64,000 bases of DNA from Corynebacterium sp. Marseille-P4321 (lineage in GTDB: Bacteria; Actinomycetota; Actinomycetes; Mycobacteriales; Mycobacteriaceae): positions 62,001-126,000 of the forward strand of contig NZ_CAHJXO010000002.1 in NCBI RefSeq assembly GCF_903645305.1, in the 5' to 3' direction. The position numbers and the translations under genes were made by a program. The notes beneath the pieces are model-generated. The model had not been told where the DNA came from. It made no database searches and saw nothing but the letters and a program-made list of their open reading frames with translations. Positions 19,750 to 27,941 of the stretch are shown here, in pieces (positions within the stretch are counted from its first letter, which is position 1; every line of letters begins with the position of its first letter).

Positions 19750-21386
19750 TGACTACCGCTTATCGTCCCGGTGCCCAGCCGGCAAACCAACAAGTGGTGC
19801 TGGAGGTGCGAAACCTCCGCCTGGGCACGCTCGAGGGCACCGAGATCCTCCACGGCATCGACTTCGATCTCCACCGCGGCGAGATCGTTGGCCTCGTCGG
19901 CGAATCCGGCTCCGGCAAGACCACGGCAGGTCTCGCTGCCATGGGGCATTTCCGCGCGGGGCTTTCGCTTTACGACGGCTCCGTGACTCTCCACACCCAC
20001 GCCGGCGAAACCGTCGACGTACTCGACCTGGACGAGGACGGCCTCCGCGAATTACGCGGCGCCCGCGTGGCCTATGTGCCCCAGGATCCGGCCTTGAGCC
20101 TGAACCCGACGATGCGGGTGGGTGAGCAGATCCGCGAGGTGCTGGACATCCACGGCTTCGACGGCGACGCCGTCGCACGTGTTCGCGAGGTCATGCGGGA
20201 TGTGGACCTGCCTGACACGGACGAATACCTCGCCCGCTGGCCGCACCAGCTCTCCGGCGGCCAGCAGCAGCGCGTCGGCATCGCGATGGCGTTCGCGATG
20301 TACCCGGACGTGCTGATTTTGGACGAGCCGACGACAGGCCTCGACGTGTCCACCCAGGCGCACGTGCTGGAGACGATCCGCACGATGACGCAACGCAACG
20401 ACGTCGCCTCGCTCTACATCACCCACGACTTAGCCGTGGTCGCTGAGCTGTCGGACCGCGTGGTGGTCATGCTCCGCGGCGACATTGTGGAAGAGGGGCC
20501 GGTGGACACCGTGCTGTACGATCCCCAGCACCCCTACACCGAGAAGTTGCTCGCCTCCATCCCGGACCTGCAGGGCCGCAAGGACATCACCGGCCACGGC
20601 CGCCCCGCCCCGTTCGGCGGCGGCAGCGAAGAGCCCGCACCGCTGCTCGCGGTGCGCGACCTGGAAATGGCGTACGGAGACAACAAGGTGCTCCACGGCA
20701 TCAACCTCACCCTCGAGCAGGGTGAGTCCATTTTGCTGCTCGGCGAGTCCGGTTCCGGTAAGACGACGCTGGCCCGCTCGGTTGCCGGTCTCAACCCGGA
20801 TTACACGGGCGAGGTCGCGCTGCGCGGCGAGGTGCTCGAGCACGGCAGCCGCAAGCGCACCGTCGGCCAGCGCCAGGATATCCAGTACATCTTCCAGTCA
20901 CCGTTTTCCTCGTTGAACCCGCGGCGCACGATCGGCGAGTCGTTGACCGTGCCGCTGCAAATGTCCGGGGAGCTCTCCCGCTCCGAACAGCGCCAGGCGG
21001 TGGAGGACGTGCTCGAAGCCGTACAGCTGGACCGCTCCTTTTTCGACCGCCGTCCTGGCGACCTCTCGGGCGGCGAACGTCAGCGCGCCGCCATCGGCCG
21101 CGCGCTCGTCAACGCGCCGAGCGTGTTGGTATGCGACGAAATCACCTCGGCGCTCGACGTCTCTGTGCAGGCATCGATTCTGCGTCTGCTCGCGGAGCTG
21201 CGCCAGGAACGTGGCCTGTCCATGCTGTTTGTCACCCACAACATCGCGCTCGCTCGGCACACCGCAACACGCGTGGCCGTGCTGAACAAGGGCGTTATTG
21301 TCGACGAAGGCCCCGTCGACGAGGTCCTGGAGAATCCGCAGCACGAATACACGCAGCAACTGCTAGCCAACATCCCGGAGTTCTAA
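19749..21386 (+). CDS. Peptide ABC transporter ATPase, DppD-DppF fusion
   Basis: 545 residues holding two complete ABC ATPase domains in one chain. The first Walker A is GESGSGKTT (residues 51-59), with signature [15 protein letters not shown] and Walker [15 protein letters not shown]. The second copy starts near residue 300, again with GESGSGKTT, LSGGERQRAAIGRAL and VLVCDEITSALDVS. The second domain has DEIT in place of the more usual DEPT. The fusion supplies both ATP sites of the importer, so the four-gene operon (binding protein, two permeases, ATPase) is complete. Oligopeptides, dipeptides or a metal chelate are possible substrates. Confidence 0.93.
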   Translation: MTTAYRPGAQPANQQVVLEVRNLRLGTLEGTEILHGIDFDLHRGEIVGLVGESGSGKTTAGLAAMGHFRAGLSLYDGSVTLHTHAGETVDVLDLDEDGLRELRGARVAYVPQDPALSLNPTMRVGEQIREVLDIHGFDGDAVARVREVMRDVDLPDTDEYLARWPHQLSGGQQQRVGIAMAFAMYPDVLILDEPTTGLDVSTQAHVLETIRTMTQRNDVASLYITHDLAVVAELSDRVVVMLRGDIVEEGPVDTVLYDPQHPYTEKLLASIPDLQGRKDITGHGRPAPFGGGSEEPAPLLAVRDLEMAYGDNKVLHGINLTLEQGESILLLGESGSGKTTLARSVAGLNPDYTGEVALRGEVLEHGSRKRTVGQRQDIQYIFQSPFSSLNPRRTIGESLTVPLQMSGELSRSEQRQAVEDVLEAVQLDRSFFDRRPGDLSGGERQRAAIGRALVNAPSVLVCDEITSALDVSVQASILRLLAELRQERGLSMLFVTHNIALARHTATRVAVLNKGVIVDEGPVDEVLENPQHEYTQQLLANIPEF

Positions 21387-21482
21387 CGCTCGGGGAGGCA
21401 GTCTTTTATCCGCGAGAACATGCGCCTGACCGTAGGTACGCTGGTGTCGTAACCTAAGTTTCCTACGGAAGGCGCATTTTCC

Positions 21483-23228
21483 ATGGCTGAGAACCTGACC
21501 ATCGCACCGCACCCCGCGACCACCGACCTGAAGCCGCTGCCGGTCCCGCCGCTCGATTCCTCACTCGACGCCTACAGCCACGCGCTGGAGGCGGTTCTTT
21601 CGGGCGAGGAGCTCGAACGCGCCAAGGGTATTGTGGAGGATTTTCGCACCGGTAAGGGCCCGGAACTTGACTCGCAGCTGCGCGAGCGCGCCGCCGAGCG
21701 CGAGGAGCAGGGCGTGAACTGGCTGCACAACGAGTGGTACTCGGGCTACCTCACCGTGCGCGAGCCGCTGGCGTTGTCCACCAACGTCGGCTTCCAGATC
21801 ACGATGCCGGGCAAAGACATGCCGGTCGGCCTCGACCGTGCCGTGGAGCTGATCCAGCGTGCGGCCGTGATCCACCTCGAAGCTGCGGCGGGCACGACCC
21901 CGGAAGACCAGGACGCGCGCGGCAACCGCATCACCATGAACCAGTGGTTCCCCTACGCCGGTGCGCTGCGCCATCCACAGCCTGAGGAGGACGTGATCCT
22001 CCAGGCCGAGCAGGGCGCCGCCAACCGCGAGATCGGCGTGTTCTTCGACGGTAAGTTCTTCGCGCTACAAATCTCCGACGATGAGGGCAAGCCCGCTTCC
22101 GCCGAGGCCATCAAGGCCGCTCTGGAGAAGATCATCGAGGCCGGCCAGAGCGAGGAAGGCACCTTCGACTTCAACGCGCCGTCGCTGATCGGCTCGGGCG
22201 CGCTGGCCGAGATCCTGCCCGATCTGCTCGAGCTGGGTTACAACCAGGGCGTGTACGACCGCTTGCGCGACATGCTGTTCACCATCGATATCGTGGACGA
22301 GGAAATCGCCTCCGACCGCGAGCACATCCGCACCGCCACCTTCAAGCCGCGCGGCGCGTGGCTGTACAAGCCGATGAGCTACCAGGTCTCGCTGCGCGAC
22401 GACTGGATGGCCATCCACGTCGAGCACTCCTGCCAGGACGGCGCCACCCTGGTCACCGCGATCACCCGCATGCAGGCCGTCGCCCTGCCGGAGGAAGCGT
22501 CCGACACCCTTACCGACATCGAGCCGCAGTTCCTCAACTGGGAGATCAGCGACGAGATCGCTGCGAAGCTCCAGACTGAGCTCGACGCCACGCTGGCACA
22601 GGCGGAGAAGTTCGACACTGAGATCGTCACCGTGCCGCACAACCAGCCGGCCGAGATGCCGTTCAAGGTCTCCCGCGACGCATCCGCCCAGCTCACCATG
22701 TCTATCGCGCAGCAGCTCACCTACGGCCACGTGCGCGCTGTCTACGAAGCCGTGGACATGCGCGAGTTCCGCGCCGGCCGCACCGAATGCCTGCGCGCGG
22801 CGACCCCTGAGGCCGTGAACTTCGCGCGCAAGCTTGTCGACGGCGCCGCCACCGCCGACGACCTCGAAGAAGCCGTAAACGCCCACCGCGGCTGGGTGAA
22901 GCGCTGCAAGTCCGGCAATGGCTTCGACCGCCACTTCCAGATGATGGCCACGATCGACGATTCGGACCCGTTCTTCACCGACGAGGCTGCGACGGCCGCG
23001 CGCCGCGACTTCCTGTCCACCACCTCCATCGGCGGTGCGGACCAGGTGGTGCGCTACAGCTTCGCCCCCTCCCTGCCGGAAGGTTTCGGCGTGGCCTACA
23101 CCCCGTTGCCGAAGGACGGCGAGTTCTGCGTCTCCTGGAACACCGAGACTGCCGAGCAGCCGGAAGAGTTCCGCGCCAACTTGGTGAAGGCCTCCGAGAT
23201 GTTCTGGGACTTCTGCAAGGGCCTCTAG
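21483..23228 (+). CDS. Choline/carnitine O-acyltransferase family protein
   Basis: A 581-residue protein with the layout of carnitine acyltransferases, enzymes best known from eukaryotes that move acyl groups between CoA and carnitine or choline. The N-terminal signature is LKPLPVPPLDSSLDAYSHAL. The catalytic histidine lies in H-V-E-H-S-C-Q-D-G (His315, family consensus E-H-S-x-x-D-G). The later motif VYEAVDMREFRAGRTECLRA matches the conserved Y-E-x-x-x-x-R-x-F-x-x-G-R-T-E block that binds CoA and carnitine. Length is slightly short of typical eukaryotic members. GAAGG lies upstream of ATG 21483. It stands alone, following the peptide operon. Its acyl acceptor in a mycolate-making bacterium is an open question. 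Confidence 0.85.
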   Translation: MAENLTIAPHPATTDLKPLPVPPLDSSLDAYSHALEAVLSGEELERAKGIVEDFRTGKGPELDSQLRERAAEREEQGVNWLHNEWYSGYLTVREPLALSTNVGFQITMPGKDMPVGLDRAVELIQRAAVIHLEAAAGTTPEDQDARGNRITMNQWFPYAGALRHPQPEEDVILQAEQGAANREIGVFFDGKFFALQISDDEGKPASAEAIKAALEKIIEAGQSEEGTFDFNAPSLIGSGALAEILPDLLELGYNQGVYDRLRDMLFTIDIVDEEIASDREHIRTATFKPRGAWLYKPMSYQVSLRDDWMAIHVEHSCQDGATLVTAITRMQAVALPEEASDTLTDIEPQFLNWEISDEIAAKLQTELDATLAQAEKFDTEIVTVPHNQPAEMPFKVSRDASAQLTMSIAQQLTYGHVRAVYEAVDMREFRAGRTECLRAATPEAVNFARKLVDGAATADDLEEAVNAHRGWVKRCKSGNGFDRHFQMMATIDDSDPFFTDEAATAARRDFLSTTSIGGADQVVRYSFAPSLPEGFGVAYTPLPKDGEFCVSWNTETAEQPEEFRANLVKASEMFWDFCKGL

Positions 23229-23578
23229 GACACGAAGCGGCGGGTGACTTCGAGCCACTCTTCGAGTTCGCCCGTCGCCTCCCATAGGGAGTACAACTCC
23301 GAACCGCCGGGACGCACCGCAGCTTGGGCGCGCCTGCGAATCCACTGTTTGTCGTCCAGCGTGAACGGGTAACTCAACCCGCTCGCCGCGTACTCATCCG
23401 GCACGTGCCCGTTGAGTACGGCAGCGAGTGCGATGACGGATTCCGCATCGTCGGCAGCAAGCGGTCCCCCACCGCATTCGAAGCGGAACTGGTCCATGCG
23501 GAACGAGCCGTTCGCTATTGCGGCGACGGCGTCAACAGCGGGGTCGTTATCAAACGGCCCCGTATTCCACGTTCCCAT
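23225..23578 (-). CDS. DUF4259 domain protein
   Basis: 117 residues from ATG 23578 (M-G-T-W-N-T-G-P-F-D-N-D-P-A-V-D). The M-G-x-W-x-x-G-P-F-D-N-D-x-A start is the hallmark of DUF4259, a small cytoplasmic family of unknown function found widely in actinobacteria. The rest is helical, with many acidic residues and a tryptophan-rich C-terminal part (LYSLWEATGELEEWLEV). The stop overlaps that of the convergent acyltransferase gene by 4 bases. It has no signal peptide or membrane segment. Function cannot be inferred from its neighbours. Confidence 0.85.
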   Translation of the reverse strand: MGTWNTGPFDNDPAVDAVAAIANGSFRMDQFRFECGGGPLAADDAESVIALAAVLNGHVPDEYAASGLSYPFTLDDKQWIRRRAQAAVRPGGSELYSLWEATGELEEWLEVTRRFVS

Positions 23579-23655
23579 GGCGGAACACCCTAAACCCGCC
23601 AGGTAACACAAACCTGTACCTTGGGTTAATTTCACCCGTACAACAGTCGAAATCT

Positions 23656-24249
23656 CTAACTGTTGATCCTTTCCACTAGTTCACGAACTTGCGGCGCTAA
23701 GTCCTCGCGCGCCCCGTTGTTGTCGATCACTACGTCGGCGGCGGCTTTGCGGGTTTCGTCGTCAAGCTGCTGTGCGATCCGCGCCCTCGCGTCCGCCTCA
23801 TCGAGCCCACGCTTCTCGACGAGCCTCCGCACCCGCTCTTCCACCTCAACGTCGACGACCACCGTGATGTCCATGTCCCGGTGCAGCCCCAGGTCGACGA
23901 GCAGCGGCATGTCGTAGACGCAGGCCTTTTCGCCCCGTGCCTCCGCCGCGTCAAAGCGCCGCTTCGACTCAGCCCGGATCGCTGGGTGGGTAATCGCGTT
24001 CAGCTTCTCGGTCTCCTCTTTGGACGAGAATGCGCGGCGTGCGAGCTCGGCGCGGTCCAAGGCGCCGTAGGCGTCGATGAGGTCGGTGCCGAAGACCTCG
24101 GCCACCTCGTCCAGAACCGGAGAGCCCGGCTCCATAATCTCGCGCGCGATCTGGTCGGCGTCGACTACCGGGAAGCCTGCGTCGGCGAGCATGTTCGCCA
24201 CTGTGGACTTTCCGCTTCCGATGCCGCCTGTCAGGCCGATTCGTTTCAT
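23656..24249 (-). CDS. coaE: Dephospho-CoA kinase
   Basis: A 197-residue kinase that phosphorylates the 3'-hydroxyl of dephospho-CoA, the last step of CoA synthesis. It starts M-K-R-I-G-L-T-G-G-I-G-S-G-K-S-T-V-A-N-M, with the P-loop complete. The lid and CoA-binding segments follow (VDADQIAREIMEPG, then ITHPAIRAES and YDMPLLVDLGLHRDMD). No C-terminal UPF0157 extension, seen in mycobacterial CoaE, is present. It lies downstream of rpsA behind a strong terminator, so it probably has its own promoter. The CoA pathway partner coaD is at 36.4 kb. Confidence 0.96.
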   Translation of the reverse strand: MKRIGLTGGIGSGKSTVANMLADAGFPVVDADQIAREIMEPGSPVLDEVAEVFGTDLIDAYGALDRAELARRAFSSKEETEKLNAITHPAIRAESKRRFDAAEARGEKACVYDMPLLVDLGLHRDMDITVVVDVEVEERVRRLVEKRGLDEADARARIAQQLDDETRKAAADVVIDNNGAREDLAPQVRELVERINS

Positions 24250-24264
24250 GGTGGCGAAGATAGC

Positions 24265-24306
24265 AAAACGCCCCGCGCCACCGTCGCGTTGCGGTGGTGC
24301 GGGGCG
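24265..24306 (-). terminator. Intrinsic terminator of rpsA
   Basis: A 15-bp stem (24269-24283 with 24292-24306) contains one G-T wobble and an 8-base loop. On the minus strand it is followed by TTTTGC. It lies between the rpsA stop and the coaE start, so it ends rpsA transcription before coaE. Confidence 0.85.
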
Positions 24307-24361
24307 TCGTCGCTAAGCGCTAAGTCCGCTCTAGCATCACTAGGCGCGAACTTGTGAGCGT

Positions 24362-25825
24362 CTAGTTGCCCGCGAGCTTGTCGCGCAGAGCCGCGAGCTG
24401 CTCGTCGGAAGCGAGGGAACCGATGTTCTCCTCGGCCTGCTCAGCTGCCGGAGCTGCAGCGTCAGACTCGGAGGAGTAGTTCGCCTGCTCGCCTGCCTGC
24501 TCTGCAGCCTCGGCTGCAGCAGCACGGTGACGCTCGATCTGAGCGGTGTGCGCCTGGTGGCGACGCTCTGCCTCTGCGTAGCGTGCCTCCCACTCCTGGC
24601 GAGCCTCGTCGTAGCCTTCCATCCACTCGTTGGTCTCCGGGTCGAAGCCCTCCGGGAAGATGTAGTTGCCCTGCTCGTCGTAGGAGTCGGCCATGCCGTA
24701 GCGGGACGGATCGAACTCTTCGTTGTAGTCCTCGTCCGCCTGCTTCAGCGACAGGGAGATGCGGCGACGGTCCAGGTCGATGTCGATGACCTTGACCATG
24801 ACCTCTTCGCCAACGTTGACAACCTGGTCCGGGACCTCCACGTGCCGCTGAGCCAGCTCGGAGATGTGGACGAGGCCCTCGATGCCCTCCTCGACGCGGA
24901 CGAACGCGCCGAACGGGACGAGCTTGGTGACCTTGCCCGGGACGATCTGGCCCACAGCGTGGGTGCGGGCGAACACGCGCCACGGGTCTTCCTGGGTAGC
25001 CTTCAGCGACAGGGACACGCGCTCGCGGTCCAGGTCAACATCGAGGACCTCGACGGTGACCTCGTCGCCCACGGCGACAACCTCAGACGGGTGATCGATG
25101 TGCTTCCAGGACAGCTCAGACACGTGGACCAGGCCGTCAACGCCGCCAAGATCGACGAAGGCGCCGAAGTTGACGATGGAGGAAACGACACCCTTGCGGA
25201 CCTGACCCTTCTGCAGCTGGTGCAGGAAGTCGGAGCGGACCGCAGACTGGGTCTCCTCCAGGTAGGCGCGGCGGGAGAGGACCACGTTGTTGCGGTGCTT
25301 GTCCAGCTCGATGATCTTCGCCTCGAGCTCCTGGCCGATGTACGGGTCCAGGTCGCGGACGCGGCGCATCTCGACCAGCGATGCCGGCAGGAAGCCGCGC
25401 AGCCCGATGTCGAGGATGAGGCCGCCCTTGACAACCTCGATGACGGTACCGGTAACCGGCTGGTCGTTGGCCTGCAGCTCCTCGATGGTGCCCCAAGCGC
25501 GCTCGTACTGAGCACGCTTCTTGGACAGCATGAGGCGGCCTTCCTTGTCCTCCTTGGTCAGGACAAGCGCGTCGATCTCATCGCCGACCTCGACGACCTC
25601 GTCCGGGTCGACGTCGTGCTTGATGGACAGCTCGCGGGTAAGGATGACGCCTTCGGTCTTGTAACCGATGTCAAGGAGAACCTCGTCGTGGTCAACCTTG
25701 ACCACGGTGCCGGTGACAATGTCGCCATCGTTGAAGTACTTGATGGACTTGTCTACTGCGGCAAGAAATTCCTCAGGACCACCGATGTCGTTGATGGCAA
25801 CCTGGGGTGCGTTGGATGTGCGCAT
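24362..25825 (-). CDS. rpsA: Ribosomal protein S1
   Basis: 487 residues with four S1 RNA-binding repeats, as usual in actinobacteria. It starts M-R-T-S-N-A-P-Q-V-A-I-N-D-I-G. Repeat landmarks are GTVVKVDHDEVLLDIGYKTE, GTVIEVVKGGLILDIGLRGF, GVVSSIVNFGAFVDLGGVDG and GKVTKLVPFGAFVRVEEGIE. The acidic, alanine-rich C-terminus ends LASDEQLAALRDKLAGN. S1 binds mRNA and helps start translation. The leader 25826-25985 contains several GC-rich hairpins but no riboswitch I recognise. GGAG lies about 14 bases before the ATG, rather far. Confidence 0.98.
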   Translation of the reverse strand: MRTSNAPQVAINDIGGPEEFLAAVDKSIKYFNDGDIVTGTVVKVDHDEVLLDIGYKTEGVILTRELSIKHDVDPDEVVEVGDEIDALVLTKEDKEGRLMLSKKRAQYERAWGTIEELQANDQPVTGTVIEVVKGGLILDIGLRGFLPASLVEMRRVRDLDPYIGQELEAKIIELDKHRNNVVLSRRAYLEETQSAVRSDFLHQLQKGQVRKGVVSSIVNFGAFVDLGGVDGLVHVSELSWKHIDHPSEVVAVGDEVTVEVLDVDLDRERVSLSLKATQEDPWRVFARTHAVGQIVPGKVTKLVPFGAFVRVEEGIEGLVHISELAQRHVEVPDQVVNVGEEVMVKVIDIDLDRRRISLSLKQADEDYNEEFDPSRYGMADSYDEQGNYIFPEGFDPETNEWMEGYDEARQEWEARYAEAERRHQAHTAQIERHRAAAAEAAEQAGEQANYSSESDAAAPAAEQAEENIGSLASDEQLAALRDKLAGN

Positions 25826-26116
25826 AAAGTATGTGCTCCGAAAAATAGGAGATCGTGATTGGACAGGGGCGCATCTCTCAGCCCCGTAAGCAGGTCTTCT
25901 ACTCGCGGTTTCTGATCTCGCCCGGCACCAAGCCGGTACCCTCCTATTACGGTCCCGGCTCGCCCGATGCGTAGATGCGCTCGGACGAGTTTAGACCCTT
26001 TGTGCAGCTAGAGCAAATAAAACGCCGCGCGGGCGCGATAAAAGGTATTCCCAGTTTCCCACGTAGGATAACGCGTACACCTCACCCCCTTAACTTTTTA
26101 CGTTTGGAGCACCGTT

Positions 26117-27505
26117 ATGTGGAAACGCGCCGTCGCGGTCGCGGCCTCATTCGTGGGCATTGTCGTCGGAGCAGGCTTCGCCTCCGGCATGGAAGCCCTG
26201 CAATACTTCGTCGCCTACGGCACCCAGGGTTTTTACGGCATAATTCTGGCCGGTGTGACAATGCTGTTCGCCGCAACCGCCTTCCTCACCTTTGGTTCGT
26301 ACTTCCGGGCCCGTGAACACAACGAGGTGTTCTACGGAGTGACGGGCAAGTGGGCCGCCTTCATCATGGACTGGTCCGCGGTGGCGTGCATGTTTAGCGT
26401 GGGCTTCGTCATGTTCGCAGGCGCGGGCTCGAACCTGAACCAGGCATTCGACTGGCCGATTGTCGTCGGTGCGGTACTCATGCTCGCGCTCATGCTGGTG
26501 GTTGGCCGCTTCGACGTGGACAAGGTGTCCGCGGTCATCGGCTGGGCTACGCCTCTGTTGATCATCTTCGTGCTCGTCGGTGCCATCTACTCCGTCACCG
26601 CGGTGGATGTTGATCTGGCCGCGGCCGACGAGTTCGCGCGCAGCGAGGTCACGCGAGCCGACGGCACCCCGTACTGGTGGCTCGGCGCGTTGAACCACAC
26701 CGGCCTGAACGCGCTGTGCGGCGTGTCCATGGCAATCGTGATGGGCGGCGATGAGTTCGACACCAAATCCAGCCGTCTCGGCGGCTTCCTCGGCGGCATC
26801 ATCTACGTCGCAATGCTGGCGCTCCTCGTTGTTTCGCTGCTGATGCAGGTTGAGTCGGTCAACGGCAACGATATGCCCCTGCTGGTGGTCATTCAGAACG
26901 TCGACCCCGTCTTGGGCTTCATCATGACCTGGGTGATCTTTTTGATGGTTTTCAATACCTGCTTGGGCATGTTCTACGCGCTGGGCAAGCGACTGACCCG
27001 CAACAAGCCCGAGCGGTTCTACATGGTGTACGCGGTTGCGTGCTGCATCGGCTTCGTGCTCTCCTTCGCCGGGTTCCAGCCGCTAGTGAGCAGCCTGTAC
27101 CCCATCCTGGGCTACCTGGGCCTGTTCGTGATGGCCGTGATGACGGTGGTGTACTTCCGCCACCGCGGCGACTTGAAGGACGAGGGCGAGCGTCGCGCCC
27201 GAGCCGTCGCGCTGGCACAGGGTGTGGACCCGGAAGAGGAGACTGGCTACGTGCGGCGGGAGACGAGCAACAACAGCGACCGGGAAAACCCCGGCAACCC
27301 GAAGGGCTACGCTTCCCACATCCCGGACCAAACGGCCGCGCAGGAGCAGCGCAACGTCGACGATGGCAATGCCGCCTCGGGCAAGGACATCGACCAGCTC
27401 GCGGAAGAATCGAACCTGGATGCCGACGAGTTCAAGGAAGCTCTAGAGGACGAGGTTGGCCCTGACGATCAGGATGCGCCGCGCAGTTTGAACGATCTCC
27501 TCTAG
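26117..27505 (+). CDS. YkvI-family membrane protein with acidic tail
   Basis: 462 residues. Residues 1 to about 350 hold about ten hydrophobic helices, beginning M-W-K-R-A-V-A-V-A-A-S-F-V-G-I-V and continuing VGAGFASGMEALQYF. The glycine-rich break in helix 1 is typical of the YkvI branch of the APC-like superfamily, probable ion-coupled transporters with unknown substrate. The last 110 residues are hydrophilic and acidic (DIDQLAEESNLDADEFKEAL), a cytoplasmic tail. Divergent from rpsA, with a TTTGGAG ribosome-binding site 8-9 bases before the ATG. Downstream is a 436-base structured gap and then convergent polA. Confidence 0.82.
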   Translation: MWKRAVAVAASFVGIVVGAGFASGMEALQYFVAYGTQGFYGIILAGVTMLFAATAFLTFGSYFRAREHNEVFYGVTGKWAAFIMDWSAVACMFSVGFVMFAGAGSNLNQAFDWPIVVGAVLMLALMLVVGRFDVDKVSAVIGWATPLLIIFVLVGAIYSVTAVDVDLAAADEFARSEVTRADGTPYWWLGALNHTGLNALCGVSMAIVMGGDEFDTKSSRLGGFLGGIIYVAMLALLVVSLLMQVESVNGNDMPLLVVIQNVDPVLGFIMTWVIFLMVFNTCLGMFYALGKRLTRNKPERFYMVYAVACCIGFVLSFAGFQPLVSSLYPILGYLGLFVMAVMTVVYFRHRGDLKDEGERRARAVALAQGVDPEEETGYVRRETSNNSDRENPGNPKGYASHIPDQTAAQEQRNVDDGNAASGKDIDQLAEESNLDADEFKEALEDEVGPDDQDAPRSLNDLL

Positions 27506-27941
27506 TCGCGGGGGTGGATGTCGGGGGTAGGCCTTTCAAAGCCAACCTCCACTCCCCCGCCTGTACCGCATACGCGCCAAGCTGCGGTTTTCTGTGCGAT
27601 TGTCCAACAATCAACAACTTCTTAACGTTAGCTTTGCGCTTGCTGAGACAGATATGAACGTGCACATTAAAGTGTGCAACGGTTCGCAAAGTGCAGGCAG
27701 CCGAAGGGGTGAAATCGAAGCCCCGCTGCCCTGGCCAGCGCAACGCGAACCCCGGCGAGGCCGGGCCCAGAATGGGCTTGAACGCCGGTTTTTACAAGTG
27801 AATAAGGATGAAGGGAGCTTTGGTGGGGGAAGCATCCCCAAAGGGGGATGTGGCGCGGAGGGGGGCGCCACGTGGGGCGGGTATGCAGGCAATTAAGATT
27901 GTCTGCATACCCGCCCTCGCGCGTGCGCGAGAACAATACCG
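27506..27941. other. Structured non-coding gap between ykvI and polA
   Basis: No credible gene lies in these 436 bases. Four hairpins follow one another. CATCCCC/GGGGATG (27833-27850) could also fold differently with an upstream GGGG. GTGGCGC/GCGCCAC spans 27850-27871. A 17-bp stem with loop TAAG spans 27877-27914 (arms GCGGGTATGCAG and CTGCATACCCGC, a G-T wobble, then CAAT/ATTG). CTCGCG/CGCGAG spans 27916-27931. None has a T-run. The left part (27590-27680) is AT-rich and contains TTAACGTTAG and a possible TAAAGT -10 box at 27668. It may encode a small RNA or be a two-way terminator region. Confidence 0.5.
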
